Of a stretch of 64,000 nt of DNA, positions 33,733-42,409 are shown one piece after another. Both the position numbers and the translations under genes were made by a program. Position 1 is the stretch's first letter; every line of letters begins with the position of its first letter. Source of the stretch: Jiangella muralis (GTDB lineage Bacteria; Actinomycetota; Actinomycetes; Jiangellales; Jiangellaceae); NCBI RefSeq assembly GCF_001270745.1, contig NZ_KQ434757.1:1-64000 (forward strand), in the 5' to 3' direction. Below the pieces are notes generated by a model. That model was given only the letters and a program-made list of their open reading frames with translations. It ran no database searches and had not been told where the DNA came from.

Positions 33733-36700
33733 GTGAGGCACGACTCCCCCCATCGCCGGTCGCTTGCGACCGCCCTGGCGCTCCTGTCCCTGACAGCGCT
33801 GACGGCGGCCCCGTCGGCCGCAGCACCCACGCGGACCGCCGCGCCACCGTCCCCCGAACAGTCCGAGGCGAAGGTCGACAGCACGCTGTCCCGGCAGCTC
33901 GACGACGGCGCCACGGCCGACTTCCTGGTGTCGTTCGAGCAGCGCGCCGACCTGGCCGCAGCAGCCGGCGCCGACGACTGGGCCGATCGCGGCGCCGCCG
34001 TCGTCGAGGCCCTTCAGCAGACCGCCGACCGTAGCCAGCGCGCCGTCCGCCGCCAACTCGACGCCGCCGGCGTCGAGTACCGGGCGTTCCACGCGTCGAA
34101 CGCGATCTACGTGTTCGACGGGACAGCGGAGCTGGCCACCCGGCTGGCGGGCCGCACGGAGATCGCCGAGATCGAGCCGGCCCGAACCTACGCACTGCCG
34201 GAGCCGCGCCGCGACGTCGCCCCGCTGACCGCCACCGCGGTCGAATGGGGTGTCGCCGACATCCGTGCCGACGCCGTGTGGTCCGACTTCGGCACGAAGG
34301 GCGAGAACATCGTCGTCGCCAGCATCGACACCGGGGTCGAGTTCGACCACCCGGCACTGGTCGGCCAGTATCGCGGCAACAACGGCGACGGCACGTTCGA
34401 CCACGACTACAACTGGTACGACCCCGCGCGAATCTGTACGGGCAGCACGCGGCAGCCGTGCGACAACAACGGCCACGGCACCCATGTCACCGGCACCATG
34501 ACCGGCACCGGCGAGGGCGCGCAGATCGGCGTCGCGCCGGGCGCGCGCTGGATCGCGGCGAAGGGCTGCGAGAGCGACGGCTGCACGGACTTCGCGCTCC
34601 TGGCCAGCGGCGAGTGGATGCTGGCCCCCACCGACGCCGACGGCGAGAACCCGCGCCCGGACCTGCGCCCGCACATCGTCAACAACTCCTGGGGCGGCAG
34701 CACGGCTGCCCGCTGGTACGACGACCTGGTCGACGCGTGGGTCGCGGCTGGCATCTTTCCCGCGTTCGCCAACGGCAACTCGGGCCCGGCCTGCGGATCG
34801 GCGGGGAACCCGGGCAACGGCGCAGGCACGTACAGCGCCGGCATGTACGACGCGAATCACGTGATCGATCCGCAGTCCAGCCGTGGCCCGGGCTACGAGG
34901 GTGAGACCAAGCCCGACATAGCCGCCCCCGGAGTCCTCATCCGTTCCTCGCTGCCCGGCGGCACGTACGCGAGCTGGAGCGGCACGTCGATGGCGACGCC
35001 ACACGTGTCCGGCGCGGTGGCGCTGCTGTGGTCAGCGTCGCCGGCGGTGGCCGGCGACATCGACGCCACCCGCGCGCTGCTGGACGAGAAGGCGGTCGAC
35101 ACCGCCGACACCAGCTGCGGCGGCACCGCCGAGAACAACAACGTGTTCGGCGAAGGCCGGCTGGACGTCTACGCGGCGGTCGAGGCGGCGCCGCGCGGTG
35201 ACACCGGCGTGTTGCGCGGCACGGTCTCCGACGCCACCGGAGCACCGCTCGGCGGAGCCACCGTCGTCGTGACCGGACCGTCGAACCGGCGACTCAGCAC
35301 GACACCGGACGGCACGTGGTCGATACAGCTTCCGGTCGGGGACTACGAGGTCACCGCGCAGCTGTTCGGATACGACGACGCCACCGATGCCGCGACCGTG
35401 CGCGTCGCCGAGACGACGACCCTGGACCTGGGCCTGGCCAAGCGGCCGACGACCACCCTCAGCGGCACCGTCACCGAGGGCTCGGACCACGGCTGGCCGC
35501 TCTACGCCACGATCAGCGTCGACGGCGTGCCCGACGGCGTCTACTACACGAACCCCGTCGACGGCAGCTACGCCATCGAGTTGCCCGTCGGCGACGCCTA
35601 CGAGGTCATCGTCGAGGGCCTCCAGCCGGGGCTGACCCCGTCCACGGCCGACGTCGAACTGACCGGCGCCACCCGCCACGACGTCGCGCTGACCGCCGAC
35701 GTGTACGCCTGCGAAGCACCCGGCTACGAGGAGCGCGATCGCGTCGGCGCGTACACCGAGACCTTCGATCCCAGTACAGCGCCGCCGGGCTGGAGTGTCG
35801 TCGACCACGTCGGCAACGGCCAGGTCTGGCAGTTCCCGCACGACGACCGCAACCGCACCGGTGGCGACGGCAACTTCGCCTCCGTCTTCAGCGCGCGCTA
35901 CGGACCCGACGGCCGCCAGGACACCGACCTCGTCTCGCCGGTCATCGATCTGACCGGTGTGGACGTCCCGGCGCTGTGGTTCAGGACGGACTACTCGTCC
36001 GACGCGAACATCGGTGTCGACCTGTCCATCGACGGCGGCGAGACGTGGACGAACGCCTGGGAGCACAGCGGCGCCGCTGGGATCGACGCCGAGGAGCTGC
36101 AGGTACCGATCCCGGCGGCGGCCGGGGAACCGGACGTCCGGGTCCGGTTCACCTTCGCCTCGGCCTTCAGCGGCTGGTGGCAGGTCGACGACGTCATGCT
36201 CGGCCAGCACATCTGTGCCACCGTCGACGGCGGGCTGCTGACCGGACACGTGGTCGACGCCAACACCGAGACGCCGATCGTCGGAGCGACGGTGACCAGC
36301 GACGCCGACCCCACGCTCACCGTCACCACCGTCGCCACACCGGAGGACCCGAGCCTGCGCGACGGCTTCTTCTGGACGTTCGTCCCCGACCCGGGCGTGC
36401 AGGCGTTCTCCGGCACCCGGACCCGCTACACCGACGCGACCGTCACGGTCGACGTCGCCGCGGACGCCACCACCCCGGCCGAGTTCGCGTTGCCGGCCGG
36501 CCGGCTGGACATCCGCGAGGAGCGCGTCGACGGCGCCGTCGTACTCGGCGGCACGGCGACCACGACGGTCACCGTCGCCAACGACGGCAGCGCCCCGGCC
36601 ACGCTCGACCTCACCGAGCGGCCTGGCGTCAGCACCCCGGCGTCGGCGGGCGCGGGAGCGCCGGTCCACCGTGTGCCCGGCACGTTCAGTGCCGGTCCCG

Positions 36701-38091
36701 ACGCCACCGGCGATGAAGCTGCCGGCACCGCGGCGGCCGGCGAGCCGATCGCACCGTGGGCCCTGTCGAAGGACTACCCCCTCGGGGTGTACGACAACGC
36801 GGTCGACGTCCGCGGCGGACGGGTCTACTCGTTCGGCGGATCCACCGGAGCCGGCGCCACGGACGACGCCTATGTGCTCGGCGCTGACCACGTGTGGGAG
36901 CCCATCGCGCCGCTCCCGCGGGCCCGGCAGCGGCCGATGGGCGGGTTCCTCGACGGCCGGTTCTACGCCGCCGGCGGCTGGGGCGGCACCGGCTCCCCAC
37001 GCGCCGACGTCGACGTGTACGACCCGCGCTCGAACACCTGGTCGCCGGGTCCGGCGATGCCCCATGCGATCCCCAGCGCCGGGGCGGCCGTCCTCGACGA
37101 CATGCTCTACGTCGTCGGCGGCTGCATCGGTGACTGCGGTGAGACCGAGGTACTGCGGCTGAACGCCGCCGCCGGCCGATGGGAGACGGTGGCCGACTAC
37201 CCCGAGCCGACGGCCATGGTGGCCTGCGGCGCCATCGAGCACAAGCTCTACTGTGCCGGCGGAGCGGCCGGCGAGTCCCCGGACGACATCGCGTCGACCT
37301 ACGTCTACGACCCGGTCGCCGACACCTGGACGCGGTTGGCCGACATGCCGATGGGCCTGTGGGGAGCCGCCTACACCGCCGCCGACGGCAAGCTCCTCGT
37401 CTCCGGCGGGGTCACCGACGGCGACAGCGTGATCACCAACGAGGGATTCGCCTACGACCCGGGCAGCGACACGTGGTCGTCCATTCCCAATGCGCCCACG
37501 CCGCTCTACCGGGCCGGCAGCGCCTGCGGTTTCCAGACGGTCGGCGGCCACACCGGTCGTGGTGTCACCGCGTCGTCAGCGGTGCTCCCCGGCTACGCCA
37601 ACTGCGGTTCCCGCGACGCGGTCGGCTGGCTGTCCGCCGACCCGCCTGCTCTGACGCTCGACCCGGGCGAATCCGCCGACGTGACGCTGACGTTCGACGC
37701 GTCGGCACTGGACCAGCCGGGCGTGGTCTCGGCGGCACTGATCCTGCGCGACGACACCCCGTACGATGCCGCCGCGATCGCCGTCGGGCTGACGGTATCG
37801 GCGCCGGACGGCTGGGGCCGGCTGGCTGGGACCGTCACCGGCCAGGCCTGCGACGGGACCACCGCGCCGCTGCCGGGCGCCGTGGTCCAGCTCGACGGCA
37901 CGACCCAGTCACGAACCCTGGTGACCGGGCCGGACGGCGGGTACGCGACCTGGTTCGACCGGTCCGTCAACCCGCTCTCCGTCATCGTCGTCCGCAGTGG
38001 CTGGCAACCGCAGAGTGCTGAGGTCCGGATCCGCGCGGGCCGGGACACCGTCCGTGACTTCACCCTCCGCCAGACCGGATGCGGCCGATGA
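33733..38091 (+). CDS. Secreted multidomain subtilisin-like protease with Kelch repeats
   Basis: The protein has 1452 residues. The GTG at 33733 follows GAGGAG by 5 bases and leads into a signal peptide (RRSLATALALLSLTALTAAP). An I9-like propeptide precedes the S8 domain, whose triad is Asp199 (ASIDTGVEF), His248 (NNGHGTHV) and Ser419 (SGTSMATPH). Then come two carboxypeptidase-regulatory-like domains (about 492-655), a jelly-roll-like domain (672-830), a third regulatory-like domain (831-925), Kelch repeats (1007-1270), a beta-sandwich and a last regulatory-like domain. It probably degrades an extracellular protein or matrix; the Kelch and sandwich parts would bind the substrate. It is co-oriented with a paralogue that lacks the protease. 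Confidence 0.88.
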   Translation: MRHDSPHRRSLATALALLSLTALTAAPSAAAPTRTAAPPSPEQSEAKVDSTLSRQLDDGATADFLVSFEQRADLAAAAGADDWADRGAAVVEALQQTADRSQRAVRRQLDAAGVEYRAFHASNAIYVFDGTAELATRLAGRTEIAEIEPARTYALPEPRRDVAPLTATAVEWGVADIRADAVWSDFGTKGENIVVASIDTGVEFDHPALVGQYRGNNGDGTFDHDYNWYDPARICTGSTRQPCDNNGHGTHVTGTMTGTGEGAQIGVAPGARWIAAKGCESDGCTDFALLASGEWMLAPTDADGENPRPDLRPHIVNNSWGGSTAARWYDDLVDAWVAAGIFPAFANGNSGPACGSAGNPGNGAGTYSAGMYDANHVIDPQSSRGPGYEGETKPDIAAPGVLIRSSLPGGTYASWSGTSMATPHVSGAVALLWSASPAVAGDIDATRALLDEKAVDTADTSCGGTAENNNVFGEGRLDVYAAVEAAPRGDTGVLRGTVSDATGAPLGGATVVVTGPSNRRLSTTPDGTWSIQLPVGDYEVTAQLFGYDDATDAATVRVAETTTLDLGLAKRPTTTLSGTVTEGSDHGWPLYATISVDGVPDGVYYTNPVDGSYAIELPVGDAYEVIVEGLQPGLTPSTADVELTGATRHDVALTADVYACEAPGYEERDRVGAYTETFDPSTAPPGWSVVDHVGNGQVWQFPHDDRNRTGGDGNFASVFSARYGPDGRQDTDLVSPVIDLTGVDVPALWFRTDYSSDANIGVDLSIDGGETWTNAWEHSGAAGIDAEELQVPIPAAAGEPDVRVRFTFASAFSGWWQVDDVMLGQHICATVDGGLLTGHVVDANTETPIVGATVTSDADPTLTVTTVATPEDPSLRDGFFWTFVPDPGVQAFSGTRTRYTDATVTVDVAADATTPAEFALPAGRLDIREERVDGAVVLGGTATTTVTVANDGSAPATLDLTERPGVSTPASAGAGAPVHRVPGTFSAGPDATGDEAAGTAAAGEPIAPWALSKDYPLGVYDNAVDVRGGRVYSFGGSTGAGATDDAYVLGADHVWEPIAPLPRARQRPMGGFLDGRFYAAGGWGGTGSPRADVDVYDPRSNTWSPGPAMPHAIPSAGAAVLDDMLYVVGGCIGDCGETEVLRLNAAAGRWETVADYPEPTAMVACGAIEHKLYCAGGAAGESPDDIASTYVYDPVADTWTRLADMPMGLWGAAYTAADGKLLVSGGVTDGDSVITNEGFAYDPGSDTWSSIPNAPTPLYRAGSACGFQTVGGHTGRGVTASSAVLPGYANCGSRDAVGWLSADPPALTLDPGESADVTLTFDASALDQPGVVSAALILRDDTPYDAAAIAVGLTVSAPDGWGRLAGTVTGQACDGTTAPLPGAVVQLDGTTQSRTLVTGPDGGYATWFDRSVNPLSVIVVRSGWQPQSAEVRIRAGRDTVRDFTLRQTGCGR

Positions 38092-38120
38092 CCGCCCGGC
38101 GTGACCGACAGGGAGCACCG

Positions 38121-40805
38121 ATGAACCGACGTCGAGTCAGCACGGCGGCGCTCGCCGTCCTGACCGCGGGTGGACTGCTGACGACCGGTCTGGGCGCGGC
38201 GGCGCCGGCGGCCGGCGCGGACACCGTCAGGGTGAGCGGAACGATCCGCGACGGGTCCGGGCAGGGCTGGCCGCTGTGGGCCGACGTGACGGTGGACGGC
38301 GTGAGCGCGGCGACCGACCCGGTGACGGGTGCGTTCTCGCTCACGCTTCCGCCGGGCTCGCACACGGCGGCCGTAACCAGCAGGTACCCGGGGTATCCCG
38401 CGACGACGGTGGAGCTGTCGGGCGAGAGCCAGGAGATCGCGCTGGAGATCCAGCCAGTGCACTGCTTCGCACCGGGCTACGAACTGCGCTCCGGCGGCGT
38501 CGCCGCGAACTTCGACGCCGGGCTGCCGGCCGGCTGGACGGTCACCGACGAGATCGGTGACGGCGAGACCTGGAGGTTCGACAACCCCGGCAAGAAGGAG
38601 AACCTCACCGGCGGCCACGGGACCTTCGCGATGGTGGACGGTGACTTCTACGGCAACGTCTCCGTCCAGGACACGTCCCTGATGACACCGGTGATGGAGC
38701 TCACGGACGTGGCCGAGCCGGCCATCGGCTTCGGCCACCACTTCGAGTCGCCGGCCGCCATCGCCGACGTCGACCTGTCGCTCGACGCCGGCTCGACCTG
38801 GGAGACCGTCTGGCATCGCACCGAGCCGGTGGACGGGCCGGCGACCGAACTCATCCCGATCCCGCAGGCTGCCGGGCAGCCCGAGGTGCAGGTGCGCTTC
38901 CGCTACTCAGAGGACTACACCGCCGCCAACGGCTGGCAGCTCGACGACGTCTTCGTCGGTGACCGCGGCTGTGAGCCGGTCGGCGGCGGCCTGCTCACCG
39001 GTCACGTGACCGACGACAACACCGGCGAGGCGGTGCCGCTGGCCGGGGTGGTGACCGCGGGCGGCGCGGCCACGGCCAGTACCGACGGCGACGGCTTCTA
39101 TTGGATGTTCGTGCCCGGCCCGGGCGAGCACGAGGTGACGGCGAGCCGGCTGCAGTATCAGGACGGCACGGCGACGTCGCGGGTATCCGCCGGGACGACG
39201 GCGACGGCCGACCTCGTCCTGGGCGCCGGCGCTCTGACGACCAGCGTGTCGGCCATCGACAGGGCGACGGACCTGGGCACGGCCGCGAGCGCCACCGTCA
39301 CCGTCACCAATAACGGCACGGCGCCGACGGCGGTGTCGTTCGCCGAACGTCCGGTGTCGTTCGAGCCGCGCACGGAGGGCTACCCGCGCACGACGGGGTC
39401 GAGCTCGGCCGCGGTGGCGGCGGTACCCGGCGCACCGGTCTGGCAGGCCCTGCCCGACTACCCGATCGACATCGTCGAGAACGTCGCCGGCCGGCACGAC
39501 GGCAGGCTCTATTCCGTCGGCGGCACGTCCGGCTTCGATCGCGCGACCACGCGGGGGTTCGTGTACGACCCGGCGGCCGGCGCGTGGTCGCCGCTGCCGG
39601 CCATGCCGAACGGCCGGGCCATGCCGGCGGGTGAGTTCGTCGACGGCCGGTTCTACGTCACCGGCGGCCTCGTCCCCGGCATGTACGAGAGCGGCATCGC
39701 GGCGGGCACGGATGTCTACGATCCGGCCACCGAGACGTGGACCACCGAGCCGGGCGCGCCGATTCCGGTCGCCGGAGCCGGCAGCTTCGTCCTGGACGGC
39801 AAGCTCTACGTGGTGGGCGGCTGCCTCAGCGGCGAGGACGAGGACTGCGGCACCGACGCCGTCTTCCGCTACGACCCCGCCACTCAGGTGTGGGACCAGG
39901 TCGCCGACTATCCGGAGCCGATCGCCGAGCCGATGTGCGGGGCGATCGAGGCGAAAGGGTACTGCGCGGGCGGGTTCCTGATCCGCATCCCGACCAAGAC
40001 GTCGGCGTACTCGTACGACCCGAAGATGGACACCTGGACCACGATCGCGCCGCTGCCGCTCGATCTCGCCGCCGCGGGGCACACCGTTGCCGACGGCAGG
40101 CTCCTGATCTCCGGCGGCGTCAACGGCGGCCGCTACCACGACTCCGTCACCGCGGGCTTCGCCTACGATCCAGTGACCGGCGCGTGGAGCGATCTGCCGG
40201 CCACCACGAACAGCCTGGCCCGCGGCGGCAGCACCTGCGGTTTCACGAGGATCGGTGGCGGCGACGGCGGATTCGCCGAACGGCCCTTCGTCGAGACGCT
40301 GCCCGGCTACACCGACTGTGGCAGCGACCGCGACGCCTCCTGGCTGTCGGTCCAGGCGCCGACGACGACACTGGCGCCGGGCGAGAGCATGGAGGTGTCG
40401 GTATCCCTTGAGGGAGGCGACGGCGACGGTCCGGGCTCGTACGCCGGCGACGTGCTGATCCGCGGCGACGACACGCCGTACGACCAGCGCGAGGTCCGGC
40501 TGGCGTTCGACACCGTGGCGCCGCGGTCGTGGGGCGCGGTGGCGGGGACGCTGTCCGGCCGTGCCTGCGACGGTTCGGTGCGGCCGCTCGCACGGACGGA
40601 GGTCTGGATCGAGGGCCGCGACGAGTCACACACCCTGCGCACCGACGCCGCCGGCCGGTACGTGCTGTGGCTGCCCGTGCGGCAGAACCCGCTGCGTGTC
40701 ATCGCCGGCGACGACACCTGGATCCCACGGTCGGTGCCGGCCCGGGTGGCACCCGGCAAGGTGACCGAGCTCGATCTCACGCTGGGCCACATCGCCTGTC
40801 CCTGA
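38121..40805 (+). CDS. Secreted Kelch/regulatory-domain protein, non-protease paralogue
   Basis: The 894-residue product begins with an Ala-rich signal peptide. The ATG at 38121 has GGGAG upstream. Domain order repeats that of the preceding protein without its S8 part: a carboxypeptidase-regulatory-like domain (about 33-110), a jelly-roll-like domain (118-275), a second regulatory-like domain, Kelch repeats with FVDGRFYVTGG and LDGKLYVVGGC patterns, a beta-sandwich (ASWLSVQAPTTTLAPGESME) and a final regulatory-like domain. Shared phrases such as RAGS or RGGSTCGF and GDDTPYD show common ancestry. It starts 29 bases after the protease gene and so is in the same transcript. A role as carbohydrate- or substrate-binding partner is inferred. 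Confidence 0.8.
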   Translation: MNRRRVSTAALAVLTAGGLLTTGLGAAAPAAGADTVRVSGTIRDGSGQGWPLWADVTVDGVSAATDPVTGAFSLTLPPGSHTAAVTSRYPGYPATTVELSGESQEIALEIQPVHCFAPGYELRSGGVAANFDAGLPAGWTVTDEIGDGETWRFDNPGKKENLTGGHGTFAMVDGDFYGNVSVQDTSLMTPVMELTDVAEPAIGFGHHFESPAAIADVDLSLDAGSTWETVWHRTEPVDGPATELIPIPQAAGQPEVQVRFRYSEDYTAANGWQLDDVFVGDRGCEPVGGGLLTGHVTDDNTGEAVPLAGVVTAGGAATASTDGDGFYWMFVPGPGEHEVTASRLQYQDGTATSRVSAGTTATADLVLGAGALTTSVSAIDRATDLGTAASATVTVTNNGTAPTAVSFAERPVSFEPRTEGYPRTTGSSSAAVAAVPGAPVWQALPDYPIDIVENVAGRHDGRLYSVGGTSGFDRATTRGFVYDPAAGAWSPLPAMPNGRAMPAGEFVDGRFYVTGGLVPGMYESGIAAGTDVYDPATETWTTEPGAPIPVAGAGSFVLDGKLYVVGGCLSGEDEDCGTDAVFRYDPATQVWDQVADYPEPIAEPMCGAIEAKGYCAGGFLIRIPTKTSAYSYDPKMDTWTTIAPLPLDLAAAGHTVADGRLLISGGVNGGRYHDSVTAGFAYDPVTGAWSDLPATTNSLARGGSTCGFTRIGGGDGGFAERPFVETLPGYTDCGSDRDASWLSVQAPTTTLAPGESMEVSVSLEGGDGDGPGSYAGDVLIRGDDTPYDQREVRLAFDTVAPRSWGAVAGTLSGRACDGSVRPLARTEVWIEGRDESHTLRTDAAGRYVLWLPVRQNPLRVIAGDDTWIPRSVPARVAPGKVTELDLTLGHIACP

Positions 40806-40820
40806 GCGACGTCCCCGCGA

Positions 40821-40866
40821 CGGTGGCGGGGTGGGCGGGACCGGCATCCCGCACACCCCGCCACCG
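40821..40866 (+). terminator. Hairpin terminator between convergent units
   Basis: CGGTGGCGGGGTG (40821-40833) pairs perfectly with CACCCCGCCACCG (40854-40866), and an inner GCGGGA/TCCCGC stem extends it. It lies between the convergent Kelch-protein and GH109 genes and could work in both directions. Confidence 0.8.
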
Positions 40867-40880
40867 ATCCGAGGGGACGG

Positions 40881-42347
40881 TCAGCCGTCCAGCCAGGGGT
40901 CCTCGGGCCGTTCCCGGTCGAAGGTGGGCCGCGGGTCCTCCCAGTAGCCGCGGGTGAAGTCGGGGACCTTGACCGACTGGATGCGCCCCCGCTTCATGGA
41001 CTCGTGGCTGAGCGGGATCACCGAGCACCAGGCGGCCGAGTCGTAGACGTCGATGTCGGGGGTCATGCCGAGGCGCATGAGCTGCACGAGGCGGAAGATC
41101 GCGATGAAGTCGCCGCCGCCGTGGCCGCCGTACTGGTCGGCGAGGTCCTCGAGGGCCGGCCAGAGCCAGTGGTCGTGCTCGGCCATGATCGCGTTGTAGG
41201 CGCTGCCGGTGCGCCACGAGTGGTTGTTGTGGCCGAGCGACTCGAGGTAGATGCGCCCGTTGTCCAGCTCGACGACGCCGCCGCTGCCGGTGAGGGTGGT
41301 CTCGCGGCTGTACGGGTGCGGTGAGTTGACGTCGTGCTCGACCCGGATCATCAGGCCGTTCGCCGTCTTGATCAGCGCGGTGTGGCGGTCGCCGGAGATG
41401 TACTCGTCGTCCTCCCACGAGGAGTGGTCGGGGCCGACGCGGGGGTCGTTCTCGCGGAACAGGGCGAGGTTCATCGGCGGGGACGCGACCGCGACCAGTT
41501 CGGCGAAGCGGTCGCCGCGGTTGATGCCCATGGCGGCCGAGACCGGGCCGAGGCCGTGCATCGGGTAGTGCAGCGCGTTCATCCGGGTCTGCCAGTGCCG
41601 CCGCCAGTACTCCGGGTAGTACGCGCCGCCGAAGAAGTACGGCCAGCGAAGGTCGTGCACGTACCCGCCGGACGCGTGCTGCAGCTGGCCGAACAGGCCG
41701 GCCTGCGCCATGTTGAACATCCGCAGCTCGGGCCGGAAGTAGTTGACGTTCTCCAGCAGCATGCAGTGCTTGCCGGTGCGCTCCGACGTGCGCACGAGGT
41801 CCCAGATCTCGTCCAGGTGCGGCGAGATCGGCAGCTCGACGGCGACGTGCTTGCCGTGCTCCATGGCCGCCTTGGCCTGCGGGTAGTGCCACTCCCACGG
41901 GGTCGCGATGTAGACGAGGTCGATGTCGTCGCGCTTGACGAGGTTGAGGAAGTCCTCCTCGCCGTTGGAGTAGCCGACCGGCTCGACGTCCTGGAAGCCC
42001 TGGCCCATGATGCGCCCGACGGTGCGGGCGACGCGTTCGGGCCGGATGTCGCAGACGGCGCTGACGGTCGAGACGGCGCCCCAGCGGACGTCCTGGCCGC
42101 CGCCGCGTTCGCCGAGCCCGATCAGGCCCACGCGGACCTGCTCGAAGCCCTCGAACGGCACGTCGGCCATGGACCGCTCGCGCCCCTTGACGCGCGGCGG
42201 CTCGCGGCGGGTGTCCTCGGCTGCGTCGTCGGAGGCGGCTGCGGTCCCGGCGGCGGCGGCTCCACTGAGCCCGGCGGCCGCGCCCAGGGCGGCACCGGTC
42301 CTGATGACGTCGCGGCGGGAGGGTCGGTACCTGTGCGGAAGGGCCAC
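40881..42347 (-). CDS. GH109-like Gfo/Idh/MocA protein with Tat signal
   Basis: The protein has 488 residues. The N-terminus (PSRRDVIRTGAALGAAAGLSG) is a twin-arginine signal, so it folds with its cofactor before export. RVGLIGLGERGGG is the NAD-binding turn and HGLGP (in PMHGLGPVSAAMGIN) is the conserved motif of GH109, a family of NAD-dependent alpha-N-acetylgalactosaminidases. The GTG at 42347 has AGAGGAG upstream. It is the last gene after GH89 in the amino-sugar locus. GH109 members release terminal alpha-GalNAc, but specificity in this family varies, so alpha-GalNAc is an expectation. Confidence 0.82.
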   Translation of the reverse strand: MALPHRYRPSRRDVIRTGAALGAAAGLSGAAAAGTAAASDDAAEDTRREPPRVKGRERSMADVPFEGFEQVRVGLIGLGERGGGQDVRWGAVSTVSAVCDIRPERVARTVGRIMGQGFQDVEPVGYSNGEEDFLNLVKRDDIDLVYIATPWEWHYPQAKAAMEHGKHVAVELPISPHLDEIWDLVRTSERTGKHCMLLENVNYFRPELRMFNMAQAGLFGQLQHASGGYVHDLRWPYFFGGAYYPEYWRRHWQTRMNALHYPMHGLGPVSAAMGINRGDRFAELVAVASPPMNLALFRENDPRVGPDHSSWEDDEYISGDRHTALIKTANGLMIRVEHDVNSPHPYSRETTLTGSGGVVELDNGRIYLESLGHNNHSWRTGSAYNAIMAEHDHWLWPALEDLADQYGGHGGGDFIAIFRLVQLMRLGMTPDIDVYDSAAWCSVIPLSHESMKRGRIQSVKVPDFTRGYWEDPRPTFDRERPEDPWLDG

Positions 42348-42362
42348 GCGAATCACTCCTCT

Positions 42363-42409
42363 GATCGAAACTGCACTTTTCAATCGAGTAACGAGCATTA
42401 TCGAGCAGA
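42363..42409. promoter_or_regulatory. Cluster of GATCGAA/TCGAG motifs between GH89 and GH109
   Basis: GATCGAAA (42363-42370), AATCGAG (42382-42388) and ATCGAGCAGA (42400-42409) lie in and just beside the 50-base gap. GATCGAAW also occurs at the GH89 and SIS-gene promoters, and ATCGAGCAGA recurs exactly at 49220-49229. They may bind the DeoR regulator of the locus. Confidence 0.4.

Noticed and set aside
33733-38091. Frameshift or assembly fusion as the cause of the unusual length of the secreted protease
   Set aside because: The frame is continuous, domain borders are clean and the same domain order appears in the next gene.
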